NCBI RefSeq assembly: GCF_003545805.1
Contig: NZ_NMQR01000004.1
Location: 124,001 to 188,000 of the forward strand
Length of the DNA: 64,000 nucleotides
Direction: 5' to 3'
Source: Photorhabdus sp. CRCIA-P01
Lineage (GTDB): Bacteria > Pseudomonadota > Gammaproteobacteria > Enterobacterales > Enterobacteriaceae
The position numbers and the translations under genes are program-made. The first letter of the stretch is position 1. Each line of letters opens with the position of its first letter. Below, one piece after another: positions 26,037 through 34,830 of this stretch. Under the pieces are notes generated by a model. The model was not told the DNA's origin, searched no databases, and saw nothing but the letters and a program-made list of their open reading frames with translations.

Positions 26037-27557
26037 TTAATAACCTAATGCTACACCATAACTTCTAGGATCTGATATTGAAAAAAGCAATCCATTTACT
26101 TTATTGATACCAGCCATTTGTACTACTCCTAATTTATCACTAAGGCCATTTGTACAAATGAATGGCTTTCCAAGTCCTTTCATTTCTGTCAGATAAGTTA
26201 TCTCTTTAGTTTTTGGGTGATATCCCATGTTAGCAAATCTTGGTTCTTTTATTGCTTCATATGGTTGATATTCTTCAGCCATTATTTTGTTAATAATAAA
26301 TGATAAAGTTTGAGACTGCACCGGACCACCCGATGTCCCTATTACAAAACTAATATCATCTGATTCCACAATGACGCAATTATTGGTATGTTTAACAGGA
26401 GAATAGCTCCTAAAATCATCTCCTTTTCTTATTTCGTTAAATGCATAGCATCTATTAGAAAGTAAGATCCCTGTATTTTTCACTTCAAAAAGAGCACCTA
26501 AAGGCGTAAAAATTGAATTCGAAATCCCTATTAAATCACCATCTCGATTAACACCAGCAAGAAATATCGTATGACTTTGTTTATTAATGATATCTTTCTC
26601 ATCTAAAAAGCTATTTTCAATCATGTCAAATAGAGATATTGCTACTTCCTCAATTTTATCTACATAATTAATTATACTAGGTTCAATATGGATAGCCTTC
26701 TCTTCTATGTACGGTGCAAGATTACAAATTTTCGCATAATCAATTTTTTGATTTTTCTTCGCAAATAATTCATAAATCTTTAAAAACAGAAAAAGCTCTC
26801 TCCAGGGACTATTCGCTCCATGACAGAAAACATTACACTCCATAAAGCGCATGGTTCTAACTTCACTATAATTAGGTATGAAGTTTAAAAAGTCAGATTC
26901 AGAATACAATCTATTATCATACTTTGCTAACTGCGTGTAAACTTCATCTCCTAATTTCCCCTTGTATAAGTCCAAGAAACCCGCCGTAGAAACCCTTCTC
27001 ATCATATCAATAAATGAATGATTTATATGTTTTTCTCCATTAAGTAACATTCTCCATTCATTCATTTCCGTGGTTTCCGATAACTCCAATTCGGCTTTAT
27101 TTAATAATTTTTTAATTTGAGGAATTTTAATAAACCCTCTATTGAAATCATCTGTGATTAACGTTTCTGTGATTCTTTTTAGATCTACATTCCTTTTCCT
27201 TGCTAACATATCAAACGCATAAGGGGCGCCATAAATCATAGTGCTATATATCCCCCTCCTTGGAATGCGTTTTAACCCTTTACTTTCATAAGAAATTGCA
27301 TTTTGATATGTTCCTGTTTTACCCGTTCCATTTATAGCAGATATTTCCCCATTATTTCTTTCCATTATTATAGCGTCACCACCTAAACCACAAAGATGTG
27401 GTAAATTAAAAAATAAAGACATACTCACTTTCATAGCACCATTACATAACGAAAAAGAGTTATTTTTTTCAATAATATATTCATTTATACCTGATACAGT
27501 TGATTTGTAATGAGGTGATGAAAAACAAATACTATTACCCCAAGCCAGGTTAGACAT
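26037..27557 (-). CDS. Cytoplasmic gamma-glutamyltransferase-like Ntn hydrolase
   Basis: 506 residues, GGT fold in one chain with no signal peptide (ordinary GGTs are periplasmic). HLCGLGGDAI matches the N-terminal GGT motif. By alignment to the E. coli processing site, Thr330 (in KQSHTIFLAGVNRDG) is the likely autoprocessing nucleophile; TGILLSNR, FRSYSP and GTSGGPVQSQTL follow in the small-subunit part. Similar cytoplasmic GGT-like proteins in antibiotic clusters (LmbA/Apd of lincosamide and pyrrolobenzodiazepine pathways) break a C-C bond instead of an amide. First gene of the operon; AT-rich. Confidence 0.85.
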   Translation of the reverse strand: MSNLAWGNSICFSSPHYKSTVSGINEYIIEKNNSFSLCNGAMKVSMSLFFNLPHLCGLGGDAIIMERNNGEISAINGTGKTGTYQNAISYESKGLKRIPRRGIYSTMIYGAPYAFDMLARKRNVDLKRITETLITDDFNRGFIKIPQIKKLLNKAELELSETTEMNEWRMLLNGEKHINHSFIDMMRRVSTAGFLDLYKGKLGDEVYTQLAKYDNRLYSESDFLNFIPNYSEVRTMRFMECNVFCHGANSPWRELFLFLKIYELFAKKNQKIDYAKICNLAPYIEEKAIHIEPSIINYVDKIEEVAISLFDMIENSFLDEKDIINKQSHTIFLAGVNRDGDLIGISNSIFTPLGALFEVKNTGILLSNRCYAFNEIRKGDDFRSYSPVKHTNNCVIVESDDISFVIGTSGGPVQSQTLSFIINKIMAEEYQPYEAIKEPRFANMGYHPKTKEITYLTEMKGLGKPFICTNGLSDKLGVVQMAGINKVNGLLFSISDPRSYGVALGY

Positions 27558-27672
27558 AATTATTATCCTTTACCATTTGAACCGAAAAATTTATTTATTA
27601 TTTTACATTGATGTAAAATACACTTTCATTATTAAATAGAATTTAGTAAATAATATTACAATCAAAAAAACA

Positions 27673-27686
27673 GTGACATTTATCAC
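27673..27686. promoter_or_regulatory. Possible CRP site upstream of the operon
   Basis: GTGA-CATTTA-TCAC: both inner halves of the CRP consensus at the correct N6 spacing, about 120 bases before the start codon of the GGT-like gene. Confidence 0.5.
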
Positions 27687-27721
27687 AATTATACAAAATG
27701 TTATTTCATATAATTGTGATA
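27681..27721. repeat. 12-bp inverted repeat in the divergent control region
   Basis: TATCACAATTAT at 27681-27692 and its exact reverse complement ATAATTGTGATA at 27710-27721, with a 17-base loop. A second dyad, TTTTACAT-TG-ATGTAAAA, is at 27601-27618, nearer the operon. Both may be operators. Confidence 0.65.
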
Positions 27722-28301
27722 ACTTGAAAAGACTATTCCATATCTAATTATTGTTTAATTCATTTCGACTTAAAAATAAAAACCCATAACCAAGCGGATT
27801 CGATTAATAATTTCATCCCTCAGGAACGGCGGTCAGTTGCTATATTTCAGCATCTTACTCACCAAAGGGAAATGCATTTATAGACACATCTTCGGATTGC
27901 AAGTAAGCCTTATCGCAAACGGTACAGAAAGAGGAAAAATAAAAAATCGCATCACCCACGTAAGACATTGGGGTATAAAACACCTAATGAGTTACTCTTA
28001 AATAAAGAAAGTTATTTTATAGTATAGGTAAAGTCGTTTGCACTTATTATGCGAATGTAAGCTATAGTAATATTTAAAATCCAAAAATATCTCCTATCTA
28101 AAGTTAAAAAAACAACTAATAAAGATCAAAAACAATCAACATATTACTGACACTGAAAAATGACTAAAGTTAGAATAATCTTATTTTTCTACACGACTCA
28201 CCATTCATCAATAAAAGCAAATATCCCTTTGACAAAACTGCTCCATTAGCTCAATGTTATTGCCATTATTAGTCCGATAACGTACGAAAAGGGGAACCCT
28301 C
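27722..28301. other. Long AT-rich gap between divergent gene sets
   Basis: About 580 bases without a supported gene. Nothing resembling an FMN riboswitch was seen on either strand, although the operon contains rib genes. The last 15 bases hold the ribosome-binding site of the porin gene (AAAAGGGGA). Confidence 0.5.
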
Positions 28302-29189
28302 GTGTTATTTACTTGGAAAGTCCAAGATACTAAAAACTGTCTACCGTTTTTTTCCGACTTATGGCCCTCGATTCCATCTTCTCCCACTATTTATCAGGCA
28401 ACAACCTGGCATTGGCTCAACGCCAAATTAAAAAAAAGTGGATTATCTGCAATGTTATTATTACTACCAATAATCGTTCAAGCTCAAACCAGTCATTTTG
28501 TTAATTTTCAATCTATTGATACCAGTCTGTATATGCAGTTTGAAAATCGGGTCGATCCCAAAAAAACGATTTCACCGATTTTAGAGGCTTTCGGCGACTA
28601 CCGTGTCGGCGATATGTACGTTTATAGTATTTGGCAAAACTCACTGCAAAGTGATTATCAAGGTGATAAGAGCACCTACTATTATAAATTTGTCCCCAGA
28701 GTGAGCTTGAGTAAAGTTACTGGTAATGATATCTCTTTTGGGCCGGTAAAAGATATTTTGTTCGCTCAATGGGTTGCCAAAACCAAGGGGATGGATTACG
28801 ACTATTTCCCCGGTATCAGTATTGACTGGCAAGCTAGCTGGATTAGCTGGTTACGGACAATTTTTTATTTCGAGAATAATGCCAAAGGAAGCTGGAATGA
28901 TCAGAGAATCCACATCGACTACGGAATTCCCTTCAATAACCGTTTAGGTGATTTCCGGGTTGTCGGGACTTTCGATTATACATTAGGCTTACATGGACAA
29001 CCCAAAACTATCGATTTCAAACCCGAGTTGCACTATGATTTAGGAAAATTCCTAAGCAATCAACCAGGTCACTTATGGACTGGCATCGTCCTGAACCCAA
29101 TAAAAAATAAATACAAAATAAAAGATACCCCTTATTATCGAACGGATCAATTTAGCTACGGGATCTTTATTCGATATAGTTTTTTCTGA
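28302..29189 (+). CDS. Tsx-like nucleoside-specific outer-membrane channel
   Basis: 295 residues from GTG 28302, which has a good ribosome-binding site (AAAAGGGGA); an internal ATG at 28452 would cut into the export signal. The signal peptide seems to be internal, around residues 42-62 (LKKSGLSAMLLLLPIIVQAQ), after an unusual 40-residue lead. The mature part shows beta-barrel alternation, ends in YSFF (terminal aromatic residue typical of outer-membrane barrels) and carries the Tsx/OmpK family features (FGDYRVGDMYVYSIWQ, FYFENNAKGSWNDQRIHIDYG, LDLG-like turns). Family members admit nucleosides and related compounds. It precedes an MFS gene and a RutA-like gene on the same strand. Confidence 0.8.
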   Translation: MLFTWKVQDTKNCLPFFSDLWPSIPSSPTIYQATTWHWLNAKLKKSGLSAMLLLLPIIVQAQTSHFVNFQSIDTSLYMQFENRVDPKKTISPILEAFGDYRVGDMYVYSIWQNSLQSDYQGDKSTYYYKFVPRVSLSKVTGNDISFGPVKDILFAQWVAKTKGMDYDYFPGISIDWQASWISWLRTIFYFENNAKGSWNDQRIHIDYGIPFNNRLGDFRVVGTFDYTLGLHGQPKTIDFKPELHYDLGKFLSNQPGHLWTGIVLNPIKNKYKIKDTPYYRTDQFSYGIFIRYSFF

Positions 29190-29244
29190 TACCGAAATAA
29201 AATATCAGAAATTTTTGATGACCTTTATCCATTATGGAGTCAAG

Positions 29245-30516
29245 ATGCCCATTCAACATGACAAGTTCGGACGTACTTATCAGTGGCTCCTGCTGATACT
29301 TTTGGGTCTGGTTTATTTTTTGGCCACCGCAACGACATTTACCTCATTGGGCGTTGTGTTACCCAGCATGATCAAGGAATTACACTGGAGTTGGACTGAC
29401 GCAGGTTTGGGATTCACTTTACTTGGCCTGTCATGTGGGCTGTCCAGTTACCTTCCGGCGATGCTTATTCGCCATACGAGTGTCCGGGCCACTTTGCTGA
29501 TCGGTACGCTAATTTTCATCACCGGTTTTTACATCCTATACAATACCCACAGTATCACTGCCTATTTCACCGGCACAACGCTGCTGGGGATCGGTTTTAG
29601 CCTTATGGCTACCGTTCCCGGAACATACGTCATTAGCCGGCTTTTTGAAAAACAGTCGCTGGCCTTTGGTATCTATTTCACTATTGGCGGATTGGGTGGT
29701 GTAGTTGGTCCGTGGATCTATTTCCTAGCAATAGTATCCTGGGGAAGCTGGCGCATGCACTGGGCGATTTCCGGTGTATTACTCGTGCTGATTAGCCTGC
29801 TGACTATTTTGGTTATGCGCGAAGGCAAAAAGGAAAATGCCCACGCAGAACAAATCAGCAGAAATCAACAAGAACAAGACACTTCCAGCATCTATCGTAC
29901 CAAAGAAATATGGAATGCCCGGCAAGCACTGCGCACCTGGCAGTTCTATGCCATTGCGGCAGCTTATACCTCTTTCTTACTGTGCGGAATAACCGTTAAC
30001 AGTTTTGCTGTAGCCCACATCACCGAAAATGGATTCAGTGAGTCTGTTGCCGCTTCCTCGCTCAGTATTTTGGCTTTTATCAATGCGTTTTCAAGATTTG
30101 CCGGAGGAGCTGTTGGTGAATGGCTCGATCCCAAAAAGCTTCTTATCGGCAGTCTGTCAATAATTATCTGTGGTCTTATCGCACTAAGTGCTGCCTCTTC
30201 ATGGACATTTTTAATCCTATTCACGTTGTGCATTGGCATCGGTTATGGCATGACTTTTCTAGCATCCAGTATATTGCTGTTCAATTATTTTGGACGCACG
30301 CCTTACCTGGAACTGTTCTCGGTGATGAATCTGATCTCTACTATCGCTTGTATCGCCCCTTTTCTGGTGGGCGCAATTAAGGATTATTCAGGTAGTTTTA
30401 CCCCCGCATTTCTCATTATTGCCGTACCGGTGCTAACTATTCTGATTGTCACACTCATAATGCAACCACCTTCACAAATTGTGAAGAAATGTTCTGATAA
30501 CAACACAATTACTTAA
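29245..30516 (+). CDS. MFS transporter (OFA/monocarboxylate-like family)
   Basis: 423 residues from ATG 29245 (GGAG 9 bases before); the ATG at 29215 is upstream and lacks a site. Twelve membrane segments; GVVLPSMIKELHWSWTDAG in the first loop and LLGLSCGLSSYLPAMLIRHT are typical of the oxalate/formate-antiporter and MCT-like group, with a central loop around residues 198-233. These carriers usually move carboxylates across the inner membrane. Placed between a porin and a monooxygenase, an uptake role is plausible. Confidence 0.85.
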   Translation: MPIQHDKFGRTYQWLLLILLGLVYFLATATTFTSLGVVLPSMIKELHWSWTDAGLGFTLLGLSCGLSSYLPAMLIRHTSVRATLLIGTLIFITGFYILYNTHSITAYFTGTTLLGIGFSLMATVPGTYVISRLFEKQSLAFGIYFTIGGLGGVVGPWIYFLAIVSWGSWRMHWAISGVLLVLISLLTILVMREGKKENAHAEQISRNQQEQDTSSIYRTKEIWNARQALRTWQFYAIAAAYTSFLLCGITVNSFAVAHITENGFSESVAASSLSILAFINAFSRFAGGAVGEWLDPKKLLIGSLSIIICGLIALSAASSWTFLILFTLCIGIGYGMTFLASSILLFNYFGRTPYLELFSVMNLISTIACIAPFLVGAIKDYSGSFTPAFLIIAVPVLTILIVTLIMQPPSQIVKKCSDNNTIT

Positions 30517-30581
30517 CTGAATTTAAAAATAAAATGAACCTATAAGATATTCCTTACAACAGATAAACAAGGAATTAATAA

Positions 30582-31637
30582 ATGGCAAAGAAAGAATTCG
30601 GTGTATTTCTACCCATAGCTAAAGGCGGATGGATTATTTCAAAAAATACACCACCACTCGATGCTTCCTATCAGCAAAACCGTGAAGCAGCTATTCTGGC
30701 TGATCAAATTGGTTTGGATTTCATTATGTCCATGAGTAAATGGCGCGGCTTTGGTGGAGAAACGGAACATTGGGGCTGTTCGCTGGAATCCGTTACGATG
30801 ATGGCTGGCATTGCCGAAGTCACTCATCATGCCCGACTTATCGCAACCATGCATGCTGGGCTGCATAATCCCGCCGTAACAGCCAAAATGATTGCGACAC
30901 TGGATCAAATTAGTCATGGTCGCGCCGGGCTGAATATTGTCTCTGGCTCATTCAAAGACGAATTTGAACAGATGGGGGAATGGAATAGCAATTTAGATCA
31001 CAATCAACGTTACGCAATGACCGAAGAATGGACCCAATTGATCAAACAGCTTTGGAGTGAGAAGCAAGTTAATCATCAGGGAGACTACTTTAATTTAAAG
31101 AATTGTGTTTCTGAACCTAAACCTATTTCCGTTCCACGCCCTTATTTGGTCTGTGCCGGTCAATCAGAATGTGGGCTACGTTTTAGTGTACGTAACACCG
31201 ATGTGTGTTTCATTGGTGGTAAAGATGAAGAAGAAACGCGACAAATCAGTCTGATGGCTAAACGTCTTGCAGCCGAATACAGAACAACCACCAAAACCTT
31301 TTGTATGTGTACGATTATTTGCGCTGAAACAGATGAAGAAGCTGAAACTCTGGCTCAGTTCTATCGAGATGGCCTGGATATCGACGCAGTTAAAAGCATG
31401 ATGCACAGTTTTGGCGTCGATGTTGGCGAAAAAAGTAATGCTATGGTTGAAAGATCTCAAAATGCTTTTATGACCCACACAGCTATTGGCAACCCGGAAA
31501 CGTGCCGTAAACAATTGTCAGATTTATTGCGTGAATGCGAACTGAATGGGGTTATGTTGATCTTCCCTGATTATGTTCAGGGGTTGACCACTTTTGGCGA
31601 GAAAATCTTGCCGCAGCTTAGAGCAGAATTTACCTAA
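30582..31637 (+). CDS. RutA-like flavin-dependent (LLM-class) monooxygenase
   Basis: 351 residues of the bacterial luciferase-like family. The pattern follows RutA, pyrimidine monooxygenase: GVFLPIAKGGWIIS, LDFIMSMSKWRGFGGETEHW, LDQISHGRAGLNIVSGSFKDEFEQMG and PYLVCAGQSECGLRFS. RutA opens uracil with FMN and O2. No other rut gene is present, so the substrate is open: a pyrimidine or other cyclic amide is the best guess. It may belong with the Tsx-like porin and MFS gene upstream. A strong hairpin separates it from ybbP. Confidence 0.85.
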   Translation: MAKKEFGVFLPIAKGGWIISKNTPPLDASYQQNREAAILADQIGLDFIMSMSKWRGFGGETEHWGCSLESVTMMAGIAEVTHHARLIATMHAGLHNPAVTAKMIATLDQISHGRAGLNIVSGSFKDEFEQMGEWNSNLDHNQRYAMTEEWTQLIKQLWSEKQVNHQGDYFNLKNCVSEPKPISVPRPYLVCAGQSECGLRFSVRNTDVCFIGGKDEEETRQISLMAKRLAAEYRTTTKTFCMCTIICAETDEEAETLAQFYRDGLDIDAVKSMMHSFGVDVGEKSNAMVERSQNAFMTHTAIGNPETCRKQLSDLLRECELNGVMLIFPDYVQGLTTFGEKILPQLRAEFT

Positions 31638-31663
31638 ACAACGATAATAGGCCAATAAGCCTG

Positions 31664-31704
31664 GGAATGGGTTCACCACATCTTGACGAGCTTACCCATT
31701 CCCT
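31664..31704. terminator. Long inverted repeat between convergent genes
   Basis: GGGAATGGG (31664-31672) and CCCATTCCC (31696-31704), a perfect 9-bp stem with a 23-base loop between the RutA-like gene and ybbP; CTCTTTT follows on +. Probably a terminator for the + strand operon. Confidence 0.6.
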
Positions 31705-31714
31705 GAACGCTCTT

Positions 31715-34147
31715 TTACCCCTGAACTCGCCGGTGTAATCCCGTACCCCGTAATAATCGGAGCCCCAACCAACTCCCACACAATGAAAGTAACAAGCTAC
31801 TGATTATTGGTAATAACAGCCACATCTGCCATTCTGGCTGCCACGGAAAATCAAATACCTTGGTCTGCAACAACCAGAGCGCAACTTCAGCCCCCAGTGC
31901 CGCAGTAAAACCCGCCATTAATCCAAGCAAAGCAAATTCATACCAAAGTGTACGACGCAGTAACTGCTTACGGGCTCCCAAGGTGCGGTAAACCACTAGT
32001 TCAAGTTGCCGTTGATGCATCCCTACCTGAACCTGTGCCAATAGCAGTAATGCACCACAGAACATAACCAACCCAACCATGACCTCCAATGCCTTACTTA
32101 CCTGCTGCAAAATACCCTGAATTTGCTTAATCATCGCGCCGGTATCAAGTAGGCTCAATGTTGGAAACTGACGATTAAGATCCGTCAGAAGGCGACCATC
32201 TCCCTCATAATGGAAACTGGTCAGCCAGGTTTGCTGCTGATTCTCTAATGCTTGTTTCGGGAAAATAAACAAGAAATTTGGCCGCAAACTCTCCCAATCC
32301 ACCAGCCGAATACTGCTAACCATGGCGCTGAATTGCTGCGTATCACCACTGAACGTTAGTTTATCGCCAATTTTGATTGCCAAACGCTCAGCAAGCCCCT
32401 GCTCAATAGAAACCTCATCTGCCTTTGGCGGCCAGTGACCTGCCACCAGGGTATTAAACGGGGGTAACTCCTCTTTCCATGTCAGGTTCAATTCACGCTG
32501 AACCGTGTTGCTATCCGATTCTCTGACCTCTGCCCACGCCATGGCTGACTGACCATTAATTTCCGTCAAGCGGGCCAATACCACTGGATAGAATGCCGTA
32601 GGTTTAACCTGATACTGAGCCAGCAAATTTTCTACTTGTGGAATTTGCTGTCCAGTCATATTAATCAGAAAATAGTTTGGACTGTCCGGTGGCAATTGTT
32701 GCTGCCAACGATCAAGCAAGTCTCCCCGGACCACCAGCAACAAAGCAAATAACATAAATGATAAAGAGAAAGCCGCCAATTGGGCCACAGTCTGAAACGG
32801 CTGCCGCAGTAGTCGATTAACCGCCAGACGAAAACTGAGTTGGCGGAGTTTCAAATGACGTAATAACCACAATCCTCCCCAACCCAACACGGCTAGTAAT
32901 AGCGCAACCATCATCATGCCTGCAAGTAGCGCCCATAACATGGGCTTGGCACCAACTAACAGACTCAGCCCGCTAATGATCACTAATGCCGCCAACGGCA
33001 GGTAATAACGCAACGGCCAGACAGGCGCGATAATATCATCACGCAGCACCCGTGATGGTTGGGTTGCCATTAACTGCTTGTACGGACGTATTCCCACCAG
33101 TAAGGCGATAACAGATAACGCGCCTAATGCCCATATCCACGGCCAGAATCCTGCTACTGGTAACGTCTTCGGCAACATAGGCGCCAAAATCCGTACAAGC
33201 AGATATTCAAACATCAATCCCAGAAGCGTCCCCACCAACGCCGCCGCCATCAATATCACTAGCCATTGACCAATCACCCATTTACGCAGCGCCCAACGCC
33301 CCGCACCCAATGTTTTAAGCACCGCAATCAAATCATGGCGGCTACGGCAATAGTGAGTCATTGATACTGCTACCGCCGCCACAGCGAGTAATAACGTCAG
33401 CAAAGCCGATAACAACAAGAATTGCTGTGCCCTTTCAATAGATTTTGCCAGCGCCCCACTATCCTGTTGCAAGGTATACCAGCGCTGATCAGCTTTAAGT
33501 TGGGGATCAATGAGCTGCTGATACTGATAAACCGCTTCTTTATCACCCGAAAACATATAACGATAAGTCAGACGACTACCAGGCTGAATCGCCCCGGTAG
33601 ATTGCGCATCATCAAGATTGATCAAAATCCTTGGTGCAATCTGAAAGGGATTGAAACCACTGTCAGGTTCCTGAATTAATTCTCCGCTCACCTTAAGCGT
33701 GGTATCACCCACATCGAGATTATCCCCCACTTTGATTTTCAATAGTTCAAGCAAACGAGGCGCAACCAGCACCGTGCCTTTTTCCGCTTTCAAACCCGGA
33801 GGATGGGTTTCGAGCTCCCCATACAATGGATAGTCATAGTCTGCGGCTTTTACACTAGCAAGTTGAGGAATGTCCCCGGCATAAGTCATCGTGGTGAAAG
33901 AGAGCTGGCGACTCAATTTCAATCCCAGGTTTTTCGCCTGTTGTAACCACTTATCATCGACCGGATAAGCCGCACGCAGGACTAAATCCCCCGCCAGAAA
34001 ATCCCGGCTCTGGTAATGAACACTTTGATCAATGCGATCACTTAGTCTCCCCAACGCCAGTACACAAGCTACCGCCAAGGTAAGAGATATCCAGACAATC
34101 AGTAAAGAAGGGGTACGCCATTCGCGCCAAAACCAACGCCAAATCAT
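31715..34147 (-). CDS. ybbP: YbbP, FtsX-like ABC transporter permease
   Basis: 810 residues. Four hydrophobic segments in a FtsX/MacB-type layout: one near the N terminus (LLIVWISLTLAVACVLAL), clusters around 240-430 and a C-terminal trio, with two large periplasmic domains. It pairs with YbbA (ATPase), overlapping it by 4 bases. E. coli YbbAP is an envelope ABC system linked to export or lipid/hydrophobic substrate handling alongside TesA; its substrate is not settled. Confidence 0.93.
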   Translation of the reverse strand: MIWRWFWREWRTPSLLIVWISLTLAVACVLALGRLSDRIDQSVHYQSRDFLAGDLVLRAAYPVDDKWLQQAKNLGLKLSRQLSFTTMTYAGDIPQLASVKAADYDYPLYGELETHPPGLKAEKGTVLVAPRLLELLKIKVGDNLDVGDTTLKVSGELIQEPDSGFNPFQIAPRILINLDDAQSTGAIQPGSRLTYRYMFSGDKEAVYQYQQLIDPQLKADQRWYTLQQDSGALAKSIERAQQFLLLSALLTLLLAVAAVAVSMTHYCRSRHDLIAVLKTLGAGRWALRKWVIGQWLVILMAAALVGTLLGLMFEYLLVRILAPMLPKTLPVAGFWPWIWALGALSVIALLVGIRPYKQLMATQPSRVLRDDIIAPVWPLRYYLPLAALVIISGLSLLVGAKPMLWALLAGMMMVALLLAVLGWGGLWLLRHLKLRQLSFRLAVNRLLRQPFQTVAQLAAFSLSFMLFALLLVVRGDLLDRWQQQLPPDSPNYFLINMTGQQIPQVENLLAQYQVKPTAFYPVVLARLTEINGQSAMAWAEVRESDSNTVQRELNLTWKEELPPFNTLVAGHWPPKADEVSIEQGLAERLAIKIGDKLTFSGDTQQFSAMVSSIRLVDWESLRPNFLFIFPKQALENQQQTWLTSFHYEGDGRLLTDLNRQFPTLSLLDTGAMIKQIQGILQQVSKALEVMVGLVMFCGALLLLAQVQVGMHQRQLELVVYRTLGARKQLLRRTLWYEFALLGLMAGFTAALGAEVALWLLQTKVFDFPWQPEWQMWLLLPIISSLLLSLCGSWLGLRLLRGTGLHRRVQG

Positions 34148-34830
34148 CGTTCTTCCCTCAATTTTCCATCAACCAACCGCAAGCAACGTTGACAACGGGC
34201 AGCTAGCTGGCTGTCATGAGTCACCAGAATTAATGTTGTGGCATAATCACGATTCAGAGAAAACAGTAAATCAGCAATACGATCACCGGTTTGCCGATCC
34301 AGATTACCTGTTGGCTCATCAGCAAACAGAATTTTGGGTTGGCTACTGAATGCCCGTGCCAATGCCACCCTCTGTTGTTCACCGCCAGAAAGTTGTGCTG
34401 GCATATGTTTCAAGCGCTTCCCCAATCCCAGTTGTTCAAGTAATTCAGCCGCCTGTTTCCTACTACTATTTTCAGACTCACCACGTAATAAAGCAGGAAG
34501 CTGGACATTCTCCAATGCGTTTAACGTCGGAATTAACATAAATGACTGAAAAACAAAACCAACACTTTCAGCCCGTAGTTGCGCCCGCCGCTCTTCATTC
34601 ATCTGGCTTAAATTATGCCCTAGCAGCCGAACCTCACCGTCACCGCCATCATCTAACCCGGCAATAATGCCAAGCAATGTGGATTTACCCGAACCCGATT
34701 CTCCCACCAAAGCGATAGTCTGTGCCGACTCGACAACCAACTCGATTCCCTGCAATATAGCGATCTTATGTTCTCCCTGACCAACGTGCTTACTGAGATG
34801 CTGAACTTCAAGAATATTCCCCGTTACCAT
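34144..34830 (-). CDS. ybbA: YbbA, ABC transporter ATPase
   Basis: 228 residues, MacB/LolD-type ATPase. Walker A GESGSGKST, Q-loop FVFQSFMLIPTLNAL, signature LSGGEQQRVALARAF, Walker B ILFADEPTGNLD, H-loop THD. Works with YbbP. Its first 11 codons overlap the divergent tesA start by 33 bases. Confidence 0.96.
   Translation of the reverse strand: MVTGNILEVQHLSKHVGQGEHKIAILQGIELVVESAQTIALVGESGSGKSTLLGIIAGLDDGGDGEVRLLGHNLSQMNEERRAQLRAESVGFVFQSFMLIPTLNALENVQLPALLRGESENSSRKQAAELLEQLGLGKRLKHMPAQLSGGEQQRVALARAFSSQPKILFADEPTGNLDRQTGDRIADLLFSLNRDYATTLILVTHDSQLAARCQRCLRLVDGKLREER

Noticed and set aside
21334..27557. A toxoflavin cluster.
   Set aside because: Only the GTP cyclohydrolase II, deaminase and a methyltransferase correspond; the ToxC and ToxD types are missing and extra enzymes are present.
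27558..28301. An FMN riboswitch before the rib-containing operon.
   Set aside because: None of the conserved RFN segments could be found by eye; a covariance-model search would settle it.
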